In this document: in pieces, positions 50,161 to 59,439 of the stretch | Numbering within the stretch: position 1 is the stretch's first letter | Layout: the number at the start of each line of letters is the position of its first letter | IMG/VR virus record: IMGVR_UViG_3300023276_000008 | Coordinates: 1-64,000 of that record | Direction: 5' to 3' (one strand) | From: a virus | DNA length: 64,000 nt | Notes under the pieces: model-generated | Database searches by the model: none | What the model saw: only the letters and a program-made list of their open reading frames with translations | What the model was told of the DNA's origin: nothing | Program-made: the position numbers and the translations under genes

Positions 50161-50847
50161 ATGTATAAGAGAAATTCGTACAAGTTACTTTCAGAGCAAT
50201 ATGATGTGATGCTCCTTAAAGAATCCGCGCCATCATTAAATATTTATGAACTACAATCTAAGATTGGGTACATGAATTTGTCTGAAGCTACGTGGACTGC
50301 TGAATTCTCCGAAAAGATTCTTAATGAATTCTTTGGTGGTGGTGTAAAAGCTCTTGGTAAAGGTATTGGTGGTGCAATTGGCGGTGCTGCAAAAAAGGCT
50401 GGTGGGAAGCTTAGACAAGCTGGAGCAGATAAAGCAGCAGATTTGGCTGGAAAAGCTAAGGCTGGCGCACAAGCTGGAATGGATAAACTCCAAGCAGGTG
50501 CAGATGCAGTTAAAGGCAAAGTTCAGGATGGTGCTGACGCAGTTAGAGATGGTATCGACAATGTTAAGGATCGTGCTGGTAATATGATGGATGATGTTAA
50601 AGATGTTTATCAACAAGGTGGACATGAAGCACAACTTCAGAAAGCACAACAACGAGCTGAGAAGACAGTTGGCGATCTTATGTCAATCCTTCAAATGGCA
50701 GAACAGGAATATGGTCTTGCATTCAGTGGTCCAGTTGAACAACTCCCACTTGGTGAAGTTGTTAGTGAGCTAGTCAATGCGGCTAAGGGTGCTGGAAATA
50801 TTAAACGTTCCGCACAAAGAAAACTAGGTAAGTTTGGAGCTAGATAA
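50161..50847 (+). CDS. Ala-rich LEA/phasin-like internal protein, 228 aa
   Basis: The N-terminus MYKRNSYKLLSEQYDVMLLK is a basic helix that may target the prohead. Residues 60-150 are an Ala/Gly/Lys/Asp repeat (AGADKAADLAGKAKAGAQAG; QDGADAVRDGIDNVKDRAGN) resembling the 11-residue amphipathic repeats of LEA proteins. The perfect TATAAATA promoter and strong terminator indicate an abundant late product, perhaps packaged with DNA. Confidence 0.55.
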   Translation: MYKRNSYKLLSEQYDVMLLKESAPSLNIYELQSKIGYMNLSEATWTAEFSEKILNEFFGGGVKALGKGIGGAIGGAAKKAGGKLRQAGADKAADLAGKAKAGAQAGMDKLQAGADAVKGKVQDGADAVRDGIDNVKDRAGNMMDDVKDVYQQGGHEAQLQKAQQRAEKTVGDLMSILQMAEQEYGLAFSGPVEQLPLGEVVSELVNAAKGAGNIKRSAQRKLGKFGAR

Positions 50848-50858
50848 ATAAGTTTAAC

Positions 50859-50895
50859 AAAAAGGGCGAGGTTTAATAACCTCGCCCTTTTTTTT
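50859..50895. terminator. Bidirectional rho-independent terminator
   Basis: A 10-bp GC-rich stem GGGCGAGGTT/AACCTCGCCC with a 4-base loop has Ts on both sides. It separates the convergent LEA-like gene and the clamp-loader operon. Confidence 0.92.
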
Positions 50896-50909
50896 GTCGC
50901 TGTATTAGT

Positions 50910-51848
50910 CTATTCCATTAAACTTTTCTCCATATTGAGTATACAGGCATAGCAGTTGATCTCCTTATTGAGAACAACCTCATGTTTCTCCATATGTTGA
51001 GCAACTATCATCATTAGAGACTTTTTATAGTGTTCTTGTATAGCATTGTCGCTATATATCACCTCAAACATATCATCCATTAGCTTTCTATAGTCATTGG
51101 AGAACATATCAGTAGAATCCTTGATAATACCTCTAAGATGTTCCATTTTGCCAGTGATCACACTATTTATAATTTGTTTAGCTAGAGATGAATCATCCAC
51201 AGCAGCTTTATTGAGAAGTATGTTACCTGTAGCACACACTTTCTGCAATTCGTTGATTACTTTACGAAAATCGGGCATATGTCTCTTAATCAACGCTCCC
51301 AACGATTTGAGATCGTCTGCGGTATAACTAATACCTTCCTCCTTAAGTATTTTATCACATCTTCTAAGACAATCGTTCAAAGGGTTCTTAATGTTGACTG
51401 CTACACATCTAGAAGCAATAGCATCTTGAATTTTGTGTTGAAAATTCCCTGTGATGATAAATCTGATATTTGATTGAGCATTCTCCATCAAATTACGAAG
51501 ACATTTCTGTCCATCAACAGTAGTTCCATCGAATTCATCTAATATAGCCACTTTAATACCACCATTGGAACTTCGAGTCTTGGCAAACTTCATTACCTTG
51601 TCTCGAATGGTATCAATTCCGTTTTCGTCAGAGGCATTGATATATAGATGGTCACATTTCATGATATCATCCACAATTATCCTCGCTAACGAGGTTTTTC
51701 CTATACCTGCTGTACCCACCAACATTAAATGGGGTATACACACTTCTTCCGAGAAGGTTTCGAGATATGTCCTTGATGCATCATCAAGGATTAGATCGTC
51801 TAAACATTTCGGTCTATATTTCTCAGTCCATAATTCACTATATTTCAT
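50910..51848 (-). CDS. gp44: Sliding-clamp loader subunit (gp44-like AAA+), 312 aa
   Basis: AAA+ ATPase: N-terminal WTEKYRPKCLDDLI, Walker A GTAGIGKT (45-52), Walker B DEFD (104-107), and the SRC motif (146-148) that couples ATP hydrolysis between subunits in RFC-like loaders. It opens and loads the phage clamp for replication. The ATG overlaps the rmlA stop, an unusual pairing of replication and sugar genes. Confidence 0.9.
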   Translation of the reverse strand: MKYSELWTEKYRPKCLDDLILDDASRTYLETFSEEVCIPHLMLVGTAGIGKTSLARIIVDDIMKCDHLYINASDENGIDTIRDKVMKFAKTRSSNGGIKVAILDEFDGTTVDGQKCLRNLMENAQSNIRFIITGNFQHKIQDAIASRCVAVNIKNPLNDCLRRCDKILKEEGISYTADDLKSLGALIKRHMPDFRKVINELQKVCATGNILLNKAAVDDSSLAKQIINSVITGKMEHLRGIIKDSTDMFSNDYRKLMDDMFEVIYSDNAIQEHYKKSLMMIVAQHMEKHEVVLNKEINCYACILNMEKSLME

Positions 51849-52564
51849 ATTTGGATATTTGTTCTTGTTTTGTACGCTGCAACTAGATTTGCGCAGTCTA
51901 AAAGACTATCAAACGTACCAACGTCGAACCACATCCTATCATCCACGTTCACAATGTCAACCTTTTCTTTCGTAGACATGGCGTTAATCACATCGACAAT
52001 CTCAACCTCACCTCGTTCAGATGGGAGGACGTTTTTTGCGATTTCAACACAGCTATTTGTGAATGAATATAGACCAACTACAGCCTGTGTAGATATAAAT
52101 TCTTGAGGCTTCTCAACTACACAATCTAATGTCCCATCGTCGCTAAATTTAGCAACCCCATATCGATTTGGATCATTGACGGAGTATGTATATATAGTAT
52201 TAGCCTGTAGATCGAATTCATTCTGCAAAAAGATGTTATCGCCCAATATTAGAGTCACGTCATCATCCCCAATGAATGTTTCTCCAATGATAAATGCTTC
52301 AGCTAGACCCTTTGGATCTTGTTGTAGCGCATATTCGAGTTTAACACCCCATTTATCCCCATTACCAAGATATTCTTTAAGCATTGGCAACCCATCTAAG
52401 GATGAGATGATTAGAATCTCAGTAATTCCTGATTTAATGAGTGTTTGTAGAGGATAATAGATGATTGGTCTATCGTATAGAGGTAATAGTTGTTTAACTA
52501 TACCGAATTCTGTTAATGGGTAAAGCCTAGTTGCTTTACCTCCTGCTAAAATGATTCCTTTCAT
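51845..52564 (-). CDS. rmlA: Glucose-1-phosphate thymidylyltransferase-like
   Basis: Nucleotidyltransferase start MKGIILAGGKATRLYPLTEF (the GGxxTRLxPxT signature at 8-18), then LYDRPIIYYPLQTLIKSGI, VTLILGDNIF and YGVAKFSDDGTLDCVVEKP, all typical of RmlA. It makes dTDP-glucose from glucose-1-phosphate and dTTP. At 239 residues it is slightly shorter than bacterial RmlA (about 290), as in short-form RmlA proteins. Confidence 0.88.
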   Translation of the reverse strand: MKGIILAGGKATRLYPLTEFGIVKQLLPLYDRPIIYYPLQTLIKSGITEILIISSLDGLPMLKEYLGNGDKWGVKLEYALQQDPKGLAEAFIIGETFIGDDDVTLILGDNIFLQNEFDLQANTIYTYSVNDPNRYGVAKFSDDGTLDCVVEKPQEFISTQAVVGLYSFTNSCVEIAKNVLPSERGEVEIVDVINAMSTKEKVDIVNVDDRMWFDVGTFDSLLDCANLVAAYKTRTNIQI

Positions 52565-52565
52565 A

Positions 52566-53390
52566 TTATTTGCTCAGTAGGTCTAAAAGTGCGTCCTTTT
52601 CTGATCGTAAAGGATATACTGTGAGTGCTTTAATGTTGTTCAGTTGACAATTACTACGAGGTGCAACTATATCAAGGTCTGATAAAGGTACGAATTTCCA
52701 GTTTGGGTTATTATACCCACACTCCTGCATGATATCAACTACTGACGATGTATATAAAGGGTCGCCATTGACTACATTATAAATATCTTGTCCGTTTGGA
52801 ATCATTTCTTTATCAATTAAGGTCTTTATGAATAAAGAAACATCTTCTGTACTACTCTTGGAGTTTTTATAATCAATTAGGTTGTCATATTTGTGTATTT
52901 TGGTCAAATATGATCTCTCATCCCCCACTTTACTAAATGGCATCCGTAACCGCAATATAAAAAGCTTATTGCGTCTAGTTACAAGCTCAAACATGTGTTT
53001 TGACTTGGAATATGTTGATGATTGGTCATATATACCGAAATCTGGTTTATCCTCTTCGGTATATACTCGTCCATATCCACTATAAATGCATCCAGAACTC
53101 AAATGAATTAGTGTCACACCAACCTCATCACATACATCTGCTACCATTTTGGGTGATACCACATTCAGATACATACACTCATCCACTTTATGTTCAGCTT
53201 CATCTACATTTGGTCTACCTGTAAACCCGCTACAGTTTATTACATGGGTGTATTGACCCACATATAATAAATTTTGGAGCACTTTGGGGCAATGGTAATT
53301 ATATGCCGAACTGCTAATTATTCTAGCTTCTGGTATATATTGCTTGATTTCATTAGCCATATACCCATTTCCAAGTATAATTACTTTCAT
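52566..53390 (-). CDS. rmlD: dTDP-4-dehydrorhamnose reductase-like
   Basis: SDR fold with NAD(P)-binding LGNGYMANEI (6-15), IHLSSGCIYSGYG, and catalytic Y127-xxx-K131. These match RmlD, which reduces dTDP-4-keto-rhamnose. One base separates it from rmlA, and rmlB is elsewhere in the window, giving three of the four dTDP-rhamnose enzymes. An epimerase (rmlC) was not found, so the product could be another dTDP-deoxysugar. Confidence 0.78.
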   Translation of the reverse strand: MKVIILGNGYMANEIKQYIPEARIISSSAYNYHCPKVLQNLLYVGQYTHVINCSGFTGRPNVDEAEHKVDECMYLNVVSPKMVADVCDEVGVTLIHLSSGCIYSGYGRVYTEEDKPDFGIYDQSSTYSKSKHMFELVTRRNKLFILRLRMPFSKVGDERSYLTKIHKYDNLIDYKNSKSSTEDVSLFIKTLIDKEMIPNGQDIYNVVNGDPLYTSSVVDIMQECGYNNPNWKFVPLSDLDIVAPRSNCQLNNIKALTVYPLRSEKDALLDLLSK

Positions 53391-53611
53391 TATCCAGCCT
53401 CCTCTTCGAGTGATTCAACGTGATATTCAATAATATCTTGTAATTCTTGTAATTCTTCCTCCTCTAGTAGAGTAGTTACCACTTCTTTAAAATTTTCAAA
53501 ACTTTGTGAGATGTTATCATCCTCATAATCTAGAATTTTATCATATAATACGTCAATTGCTTGATATATACTATTTTTAATTTTTGCTATTTCTTTAATT
53601 TCTTTCGACAT
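53390..53611 (-). CDS. Hypothetical acidic helical protein, 73 aa
   Basis: Unrecognised. An all-helical acidic protein (ILDYEDDNISQSFENFKEVV; EEEELQELQDIIEYHVESLE), probably a coiled coil or helical hairpin. MSKEIKEI is the chosen start; the longer frame would overlap the divergent gene. It heads the rmlD-rmlA-clamp loader operon. Confidence 0.6.
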   Translation of the reverse strand: MSKEIKEIAKIKNSIYQAIDVLYDKILDYEDDNISQSFENFKEVVTTLLEEEELQELQDIIEYHVESLEEEAG

Positions 53612-53657
53612 GACTAAATATTTGATAGTATATAGTATATCAAACCACACAAATCCA

Positions 53658-53984
53658 ATGAAAACTTTCAAAAAATTTATATTAGAATATCGCGCTAATC
53701 TAGAAGACGGCACTCCCAAACCATCAGTTCAAGTACATAATGGAAAAAATCCCAATAGGATGAATAAAAAGAAGCTTCATACAGTTGGGGATTATCAGCC
53801 TGTGAATGGAGATGCCCATAAAGTGGGTAAGATGCTAACTGGTGCAGAATTAGACAACCTATTAACTGATCATGGATTTGATTTTATCGATGGAGAGACT
53901 CATGGTATTAATAATTCGGGAAATGCTCTATATATGTACTCAGTAAATGGACAAAAGATCGGTAAGATCGTTGATAATAAGTAA
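53658..53984 (+). CDS. Internal capsid protein with T4-type capsid-targeting sequence, 108 aa
   Basis: Begins MKTFKKFILEYRANLEDG, almost the same as T4 internal proteins (MKTYQEFIAEA), whose N-terminal peptide directs them into the prohead and is cut by gp21 after an LxE/IxE site. Here the expected cut is after FILE. The remainder (VGKMLTGAELDNLLTDHGFD) is a small globular domain. Such proteins are injected with DNA. The start MKTFKKF is preferred over an ATG 48 bases earlier. Confidence 0.65.
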   Translation: MKTFKKFILEYRANLEDGTPKPSVQVHNGKNPNRMNKKKLHTVGDYQPVNGDAHKVGKMLTGAELDNLLTDHGFDFIDGETHGINNSGNALYMYSVNGQKIGKIVDNK

Positions 53985-53987
53985 ATA
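53981..53987 (+). promoter_or_regulatory. Late promoter GTAAATA
   Basis: Five bases before the ATG at 53993, overlapping the stop of the internal-protein gene. Confidence 0.75.
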
Positions 53988-53992
53988 TTAAT

Positions 53993-54898
53993 ATGGATAA
54001 CCACTGCCCAACGACACCACTTTCTTGTTTAGAACCTAGTAATATTTTTGCAGGTGTTTATAAAAAGGAATGTTCAAATTTTGCAAATCCAAATAATTTT
54101 CAAGCAGAAAGATCTATTTTCAATAGCTTAATTAATGAGAAAATTAACAATTTTGGTATAGATATAGACTATTATGTACACACATACAATTTATCAAGTG
54201 CTGATAACTTCTATGGAGAAGACCTAGATGCTCCATATTATGGACCTATTTCTCTTCGTGTTGAGAAGGATTATACATTCTCAGGAGTCCCATTAGGTAT
54301 TCATGGGTTTGATTCAAATGACGAAATTACTTTTTATGTGACGTTTGATACCTTTGAGGAGGCATTTGGCGACCATAGGGTTCATGAAGAGAGTGGGCAA
54401 CGAATTGAGCCGAAGGCAGATGATATGTTCATCATCAAAACTTGGGGATGTGATAGACCTAATGGTAGAACTGCTAAGAAATTTGTGGTTACTGAGGCTA
54501 TAGATGAAGATCCAGAGGATTTGAATGTATTGATGGGGCACTATGTTTGGAAAGTGACTGCTCGACGTTATGACTACTCCTACGAAGCTAATATTCCAGC
54601 TAGTGATGACAAATACCAAGTTTATGATAATACATTCTCAGGAGTATTAACTAGCGATATATCTATAAAGGGTCCATTGGAAGGATTAGTAGATAGTGAA
54701 GGAGATTTATTGATCGGGTTTGGTGGGGAGACTTTAGTTACCCAAACTACTAGTCAACAATTATCTTCTGACGACAAACCATATGATTATGATGTGGATG
54801 TCGAGGTTGAGGATGAGATATATGATCAGAGTATTAATGATCAACGAATCTACGGAAACACTGACCAAGATTCATCTCCTTATGGAGACTACTACTAG
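53993..54898 (+). CDS. Neck protein (gp14-like), 301 aa
   Basis: Follows the gp14 layout: FNSLINEKINNFGIDIDYYV, then GEDLDAPYYGP, then TFSGVPLGIHGFDSNDEITF and RIEPKADDMFIIKTWG with KKFVVTEA. T4 gp14 joins head and tail at the portal. The final 100 residues are acidic and Gln/Asp/Tyr-rich. A strong terminator follows. Confidence 0.62.
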   Translation: MDNHCPTTPLSCLEPSNIFAGVYKKECSNFANPNNFQAERSIFNSLINEKINNFGIDIDYYVHTYNLSSADNFYGEDLDAPYYGPISLRVEKDYTFSGVPLGIHGFDSNDEITFYVTFDTFEEAFGDHRVHEESGQRIEPKADDMFIIKTWGCDRPNGRTAKKFVVTEAIDEDPEDLNVLMGHYVWKVTARRYDYSYEANIPASDDKYQVYDNTFSGVLTSDISIKGPLEGLVDSEGDLLIGFGGETLVTQTTSQQLSSDDKPYDYDVDVEVEDEIYDQSINDQRIYGNTDQDSSPYGDYY

Positions 54899-54920
54899 TA
54901 GTTATTCATTTTTATATTTA

Positions 54921-54964
54921 ACAAAAAAAAAGCGTGATCTTAATCGATCACGCTTTTTTTTTGT
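54921..54964. terminator. Bidirectional rho-independent terminator
   Basis: A GCGTGATC/GATCACGC stem is flanked by nine As and at least nine Ts; it serves both converging genes (neck protein and acidic core protein). Confidence 0.93.
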
Positions 54965-54982
54965 TAAATTGTGTGTGGATTA

Positions 54983-55468
54983 TTATGAGAAGAACTCTTG
55001 ACCAGCCTTGAGCTTGCCAACTTTGTTCTGCTTACCGTTATCGATATTCTCTTTACCCTTTTCAGTACCAGTTTTATCAGTATACTTGCTATCTGCTGTG
55101 CGCTTCTTAGGCTTCACTTTGCCTTTAACTAGCATATCTTTATTCTTAGCAACTACATCAGTGTCAGCAACTTCTTCTTCATCTTCTTCAAAATCAAGAC
55201 CAAATTCATCACCTTCTTCTTCGCCACCTTCTTCACCGAATTCGTCTTCTGATTCTTCTTCACCGCCAACAGCAGCTTGGATTACCTCAAGAAGTTTTTC
55301 AGCAGTAGCCTTATCAAGAGTGAGAGTAACCTCATCACCTTCTTCATCACCAAAGTCTTCACCTAAGTCGAAGTCATCACTATCTTCTACACCAAGTGCA
55401 TCTAGTTCTTCTTCTTCTCCGAATGATTCTTTGAATACTTTTTTATAAATTGCGTTGAAACTATCCAT
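54983..55468 (-). CDS. Acidic prohead core-like protein, 161 aa
   Basis: Extremely acidic (ELDALGVEDSDDFDLGEDFG and long Glu runs) with a basic C-terminus (KGKVKPKKRTADSKY). The N-terminus MDSFNAIYKKVFKESFGEE resembles the targeting helix of T4 prohead core proteins. Similar acidic proteins scaffold or fill T4-like proheads (gp67/68 class). The late promoter fixes the ATG at 55468; a longer frame from 55501 includes promoter DNA. Confidence 0.6.
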   Translation of the reverse strand: MDSFNAIYKKVFKESFGEEEELDALGVEDSDDFDLGEDFGDEEGDEVTLTLDKATAEKLLEVIQAAVGGEEESEDEFGEEGGEEEGDEFGLDFEEDEEEVADTDVVAKNKDMLVKGKVKPKKRTADSKYTDKTGTEKGKENIDNGKQNKVGKLKAGQEFFS

Positions 55469-55473
55469 ACATC

Positions 55474-55480
55474 TATTTAG
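55474..55480 (-). promoter_or_regulatory. Late promoter CTAAATA
   Basis: Five bases before the ATG at 55468. Confidence 0.85.
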
Positions 55481-55539
55481 TATTATTGAAAATAAAATCA
55501 AGTTTTTGTAGAAATAATTTCACAATCACTCTCATTGGA

Positions 55540-55546
55540 TTAAATA
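55540..55546 (+). promoter_or_regulatory. Late promoter TTAAATA
   Basis: Five bases before the GTG at 55552; decides a non-ATG start. Confidence 0.72.
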
Positions 55547-55551
55547 AAATT

Positions 55552-57780
55552 GTGAACAAAGTCGTATCATCATTTTCAGATCTACATCCAGTGCCTTTAA
55601 AGGATCATGGGAATTATACATTCAAACAATTCCAACGCTCTTATAGTGGTGGTTACTCTATGAATTTTGCCAACGCTTTATCTGGAGTTGTCGATAGCAA
55701 GACTAAGAATAGTTCCGAAGTTAATATCAGCAACTTCTATAAACTCACAGATATAATTAATATCGACAACGATACAGCCAAACCTAGTATATATAAAACA
55801 ACCTTATCTCTTGGTGATAAATATGTGAGATTTTATGAGATTGACCCCACCCCCTATATAATAAATGATATTAGTAGAGACGCACTATTATATGGAGCTA
55901 TTGGATTATCGTTAGATGGTGATATAGACACATTGTTTGAAATTGAATATATTGATGTTAATGTGGCAACTATATCATTCACTAACGGGTTGGGGGAGAG
56001 ATTTTTACTTTGTTCAACCTCTGACATAAAGTTAGCCTTTGTGTTGGAAGATGAATTAATATTAGATAATGTGATATTCCGCCCCCAACATTTCCTTTAT
56101 AATTACAATCCGTTGGTGAATGGAATCACATTATCTAAACCCGATGATTATGTGGTTATAGTTGAGGGAGATTCCCTTTTATTGAGACAATATGGTAGTG
56201 GCATGTCTCAGATTATAAAAAACAACACCTTTATACTTTCTAGAAATGTCACCGACCAAAATACCTATCATAATATGAACTCATCATTCATCACATACAC
56301 AGACAGTTCTCTGGCGACAGATGTAGATGGCATTGTATATGATAAGAGTAATAATTTTGTTATACATAGATCATTGGAAGACGATAGGGCTTCCATTGTG
56401 TTCGCTAAAAATAGGTTAGATGAGAATGGGACATCCTTCACCTTCCAAACCTCAGATAGTTTCACAAATAATTTGAATGGAGACAATCTAAACAATCATA
56501 GGGTATATTCTGCCATATTTCAGGACATAGATACTAAGGAAGATGATACCCTCAATCTTGGGTATGTGACATATGATCGTGCATACCCCATCAAAACTGG
56601 TTATACCCCATTCAGGACACCAACATCAATGTATCCCTATACATCGATTGACATCAACGACACCTCATTCTCAAAGACTGGAGCATTCTATAGTGATAGT
56701 CCTATATATGCAGATAAGATAAGAACTGATATAGTTCCTACCGAAGACGGTTACCAATATGCATGTACTTGGCTCAGTGGCAACTTTGTGGATGATGCTG
56801 TGTGGGTAGATAGATATTATTATCCTAATTACATTCAGAAGGAAGAAGCTATTTCACTCAACAGCGCATTACTAGTAACGTATAATGAGTATGTTGAAGA
56901 TTTAATCAGAAATAACTCCAACTTCAGAGATGAGATTATCAAATCCACTATTTTTGACAAGAGGAGTGATATGAATATATTACCAGACACTGAATATGTA
57001 TATGATAGACTAACTTTATTGGACGAAGATATTCATCCTGAATGTATTGAGCTATTAGACATGTATAAGGCAGTAAATAACTCTAATGCAATGTCAATGG
57101 ATTTTACTTTCTATGGATCTAATGACGATTGGGTATTAAAGAGTGATAGGAATGATATCGATGCAGGTATCACTATTACCAAGAGTGGAACTACTATCAA
57201 ATTTGAGTATGTAGTTTATATAAGGACTTCTGGCACATATGATACTTATGTAGTGGAGGAATCATATGATCGCTTCTCTGATAATTTATTTGCATTTACG
57301 TTTAATAGTAAAAATGGTCTTGGTTATGTGGTACTCAATAACAAAATCATACTTGAATTGAATCTGAATCCGTATAAATATGGACAGGATAGGTTATTGC
57401 AGGGGGATTTTCTATTCGATGGCGAATTCTTCACAGGTAGTAATGATTATATCAAAACCTTCATCCTCGAAGATAAATCTATCACAAAATCAAGAATATC
57501 TATACTGTCATACATAAGAGGAATCACGGCTGCTAACGATATGTCTATATATATACCTTGTGGACAAGTAAATATGACTGATTCAGTTGGACAACTACAC
57601 ACTCTATGTGGTAATAAGGGTAGTAAGAGTGATAATATTACAATTGGTGTTGGCAATCTTCATATTGAAAACAATGAAAGTCTGACAAACGCCATCTCTG
57701 GTGTTATTATTAACACATTTGCCGACAACACACCTCTAAACTCCTCTCTCAATAACATTACATTCAACAATTACGATTAA
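55552..57780 (+). CDS. Large virion protein, GTG start, 743 aa
   Basis: Beta-rich, Asp/Asn/Ser/Tyr-heavy protein with no enzyme motif, probably an extended structural or fibre-type protein (YNPLVNGITLSKPDDYVVIV; FTFNSKNGLGYVVLNNKIIL). Positioned before a second large structural protein and the fibre genes. The GTG is chosen because the late promoter lies five bases upstream, the same spacing as for ATG genes. Confidence 0.6.
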   Translation: MNKVVSSFSDLHPVPLKDHGNYTFKQFQRSYSGGYSMNFANALSGVVDSKTKNSSEVNISNFYKLTDIINIDNDTAKPSIYKTTLSLGDKYVRFYEIDPTPYIINDISRDALLYGAIGLSLDGDIDTLFEIEYIDVNVATISFTNGLGERFLLCSTSDIKLAFVLEDELILDNVIFRPQHFLYNYNPLVNGITLSKPDDYVVIVEGDSLLLRQYGSGMSQIIKNNTFILSRNVTDQNTYHNMNSSFITYTDSSLATDVDGIVYDKSNNFVIHRSLEDDRASIVFAKNRLDENGTSFTFQTSDSFTNNLNGDNLNNHRVYSAIFQDIDTKEDDTLNLGYVTYDRAYPIKTGYTPFRTPTSMYPYTSIDINDTSFSKTGAFYSDSPIYADKIRTDIVPTEDGYQYACTWLSGNFVDDAVWVDRYYYPNYIQKEEAISLNSALLVTYNEYVEDLIRNNSNFRDEIIKSTIFDKRSDMNILPDTEYVYDRLTLLDEDIHPECIELLDMYKAVNNSNAMSMDFTFYGSNDDWVLKSDRNDIDAGITITKSGTTIKFEYVVYIRTSGTYDTYVVEESYDRFSDNLFAFTFNSKNGLGYVVLNNKIILELNLNPYKYGQDRLLQGDFLFDGEFFTGSNDYIKTFILEDKSITKSRISILSYIRGITAANDMSIYIPCGQVNMTDSVGQLHTLCGNKGSKSDNITIGVGNLHIENNESLTNAISGVIINTFADNTPLNSSLNNITFNNYD

Positions 57781-57783
57781 CCG

Positions 57784-59439
57784 ATGAATATATACTTTAA
57801 ATACACAGCGGGGGAGTCTTTTACCCTAAATTCCGAAGATTATGTTGGATATTTCCACGTAATTGATGGAATAGCTTATACAGGTAGGGGGAATGATGTA
57901 AATTCGTCAACTCTCACCCCAAAACAGACATTTTTGACCGAATTTTACCTAAAGGAGTTGGATTTTAGTTATGATAGTGATAATTTACCTATTTTGGAGT
58001 ATATTCCTATATCTAGAATGGATATTATGGATGAGTCTAAGCTACTAGAAGTATTAGAGGTTCTAAACTATAATAATTTACAGATATATTCTTATTTGTT
58101 CCGACCCAGTATTCAGAATTTGGCAATGACTCCCACAAATACTTACTTTTATGGAGTATCATCCAGTCCTGTAGATAGCAGAAATGATGATATTCCTACT
58201 GGTAAGAATACTTATACTCATATAGATCCGCTATCATACTATCCACCTCTTGACTTCTTAGATGATTGTAGACCTTTGAACCTATTAGTCAACGAAGACG
58301 AGACTTTCTACTACACTTGCGCATCAGACACTACACAATACTCTCTTACTGGGTCATTTGTAGATAAAGAGGAACCTTTAACGCTCGTTGATCAAGAAGA
58401 TGATATTGTTTTGATCGATTCATTCTTTGATACAGAGTTTAATTATCTAATTCTTCGAGATATCGACAAGATTAGTATATATGATTACACAGATTTTCAT
58501 ATTTGTCAAACTAAATTCTTGATTGACAGCTTCGATATGGACCCACAGATTCAATTATCGTTTGGTAATAGATATAGAGGCGAGATATTAGGTGATATAC
58601 TCACAGTTAAACAAAAATATACCAACGTTATCACTCACCAATACAATTTAAGCAAATATAATATAGGTGAAGTAGTTGCGATGGACGTTAGATCATCAGA
58701 TGATGCCATTATCATGGTGGACGATAGTGGACAATTCATATATTCCAACCTAGATACTTTTGAGGAGGAGTTAACTATACAGACTATCGATGATATTGAC
58801 CCAGCCAGCATAGAATACATACAATTCTACACTCTAGACTCCAATATTTTCACAATTAGGTTTGATGATGATATTAGATATAGATATATTAAGGATGTTG
58901 ATGTTTATATACCTGTCCCTGTTCGCAATAAAACACTATATTACCTCGATGACTACATATATAATGATGTTTTTGAGAAACATAACAAGATTCCGATTAA
59001 ACACAACTCAAATAACATGTTGTCCAACACTTATACCAATAATGGCATCATTGAAGTACCTAGAGGAGAGCATATTTATCGCATAACACATAACATTGGG
59101 CGTATTTATATGACTTCTGATGAATTAATAGCCGCAGTTGGTATAGTATCAGACTCAGTTTATAAGAAATACCTCTCAAAAATCTCTTGTGAGAAGTCAT
59201 CTATAGGATTTTCCATCAATATGGAGGTTAAGAAGGTCATGGATGACGTATTAACACTATATAAAACATGTGCAGCCATCCCACAATACTCTGAGGATGG
59301 ATTCTCCCTCAAGGTAGTGCCTGAATTTGATGTTGATTTGCTTAATACTAAGTTGCACGAGAATGAGGGTATTAATGTTTCTACATTAGAACGAATATTT
59401 TATTCAATTTTCAGTTTACAGAAACAGTTTTTTGATTAA
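57784..59439 (+). CDS. Large virion protein, 551 aa
   Basis: Unrecognised beta-rich protein starting MNIYFKYTAGESFTLNSEDY, with many Asp/Tyr/Ile strands and a helical C-terminus (FYSIFSLQKQFFD). It follows the previous gene by three bases, so it is co-translated. Likely a tail-fibre or baseplate-attached structural protein. Confidence 0.55.
   Translation: MNIYFKYTAGESFTLNSEDYVGYFHVIDGIAYTGRGNDVNSSTLTPKQTFLTEFYLKELDFSYDSDNLPILEYIPISRMDIMDESKLLEVLEVLNYNNLQIYSYLFRPSIQNLAMTPTNTYFYGVSSSPVDSRNDDIPTGKNTYTHIDPLSYYPPLDFLDDCRPLNLLVNEDETFYYTCASDTTQYSLTGSFVDKEEPLTLVDQEDDIVLIDSFFDTEFNYLILRDIDKISIYDYTDFHICQTKFLIDSFDMDPQIQLSFGNRYRGEILGDILTVKQKYTNVITHQYNLSKYNIGEVVAMDVRSSDDAIIMVDDSGQFIYSNLDTFEEELTIQTIDDIDPASIEYIQFYTLDSNIFTIRFDDDIRYRYIKDVDVYIPVPVRNKTLYYLDDYIYNDVFEKHNKIPIKHNSNNMLSNTYTNNGIIEVPRGEHIYRITHNIGRIYMTSDELIAAVGIVSDSVYKKYLSKISCEKSSIGFSINMEVKKVMDDVLTLYKTCAAIPQYSEDGFSLKVVPEFDVDLLNTKLHENEGINVSTLERIFYSIFSLQKQFFD

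Noticed and set aside
50244-50652. Minus-strand frames opposite the LEA-like gene
   Set aside because: Shadows of the Ala/Lys repeats; the plus gene has a perfect TATAAATA and a terminator.
55008-55448. Plus-strand Ser/Pro-rich frame opposite the acidic core protein
   Set aside because: Low-complexity shadow of the Glu-rich minus gene (GAA read as TTC); no late motif and it runs into the terminator side.
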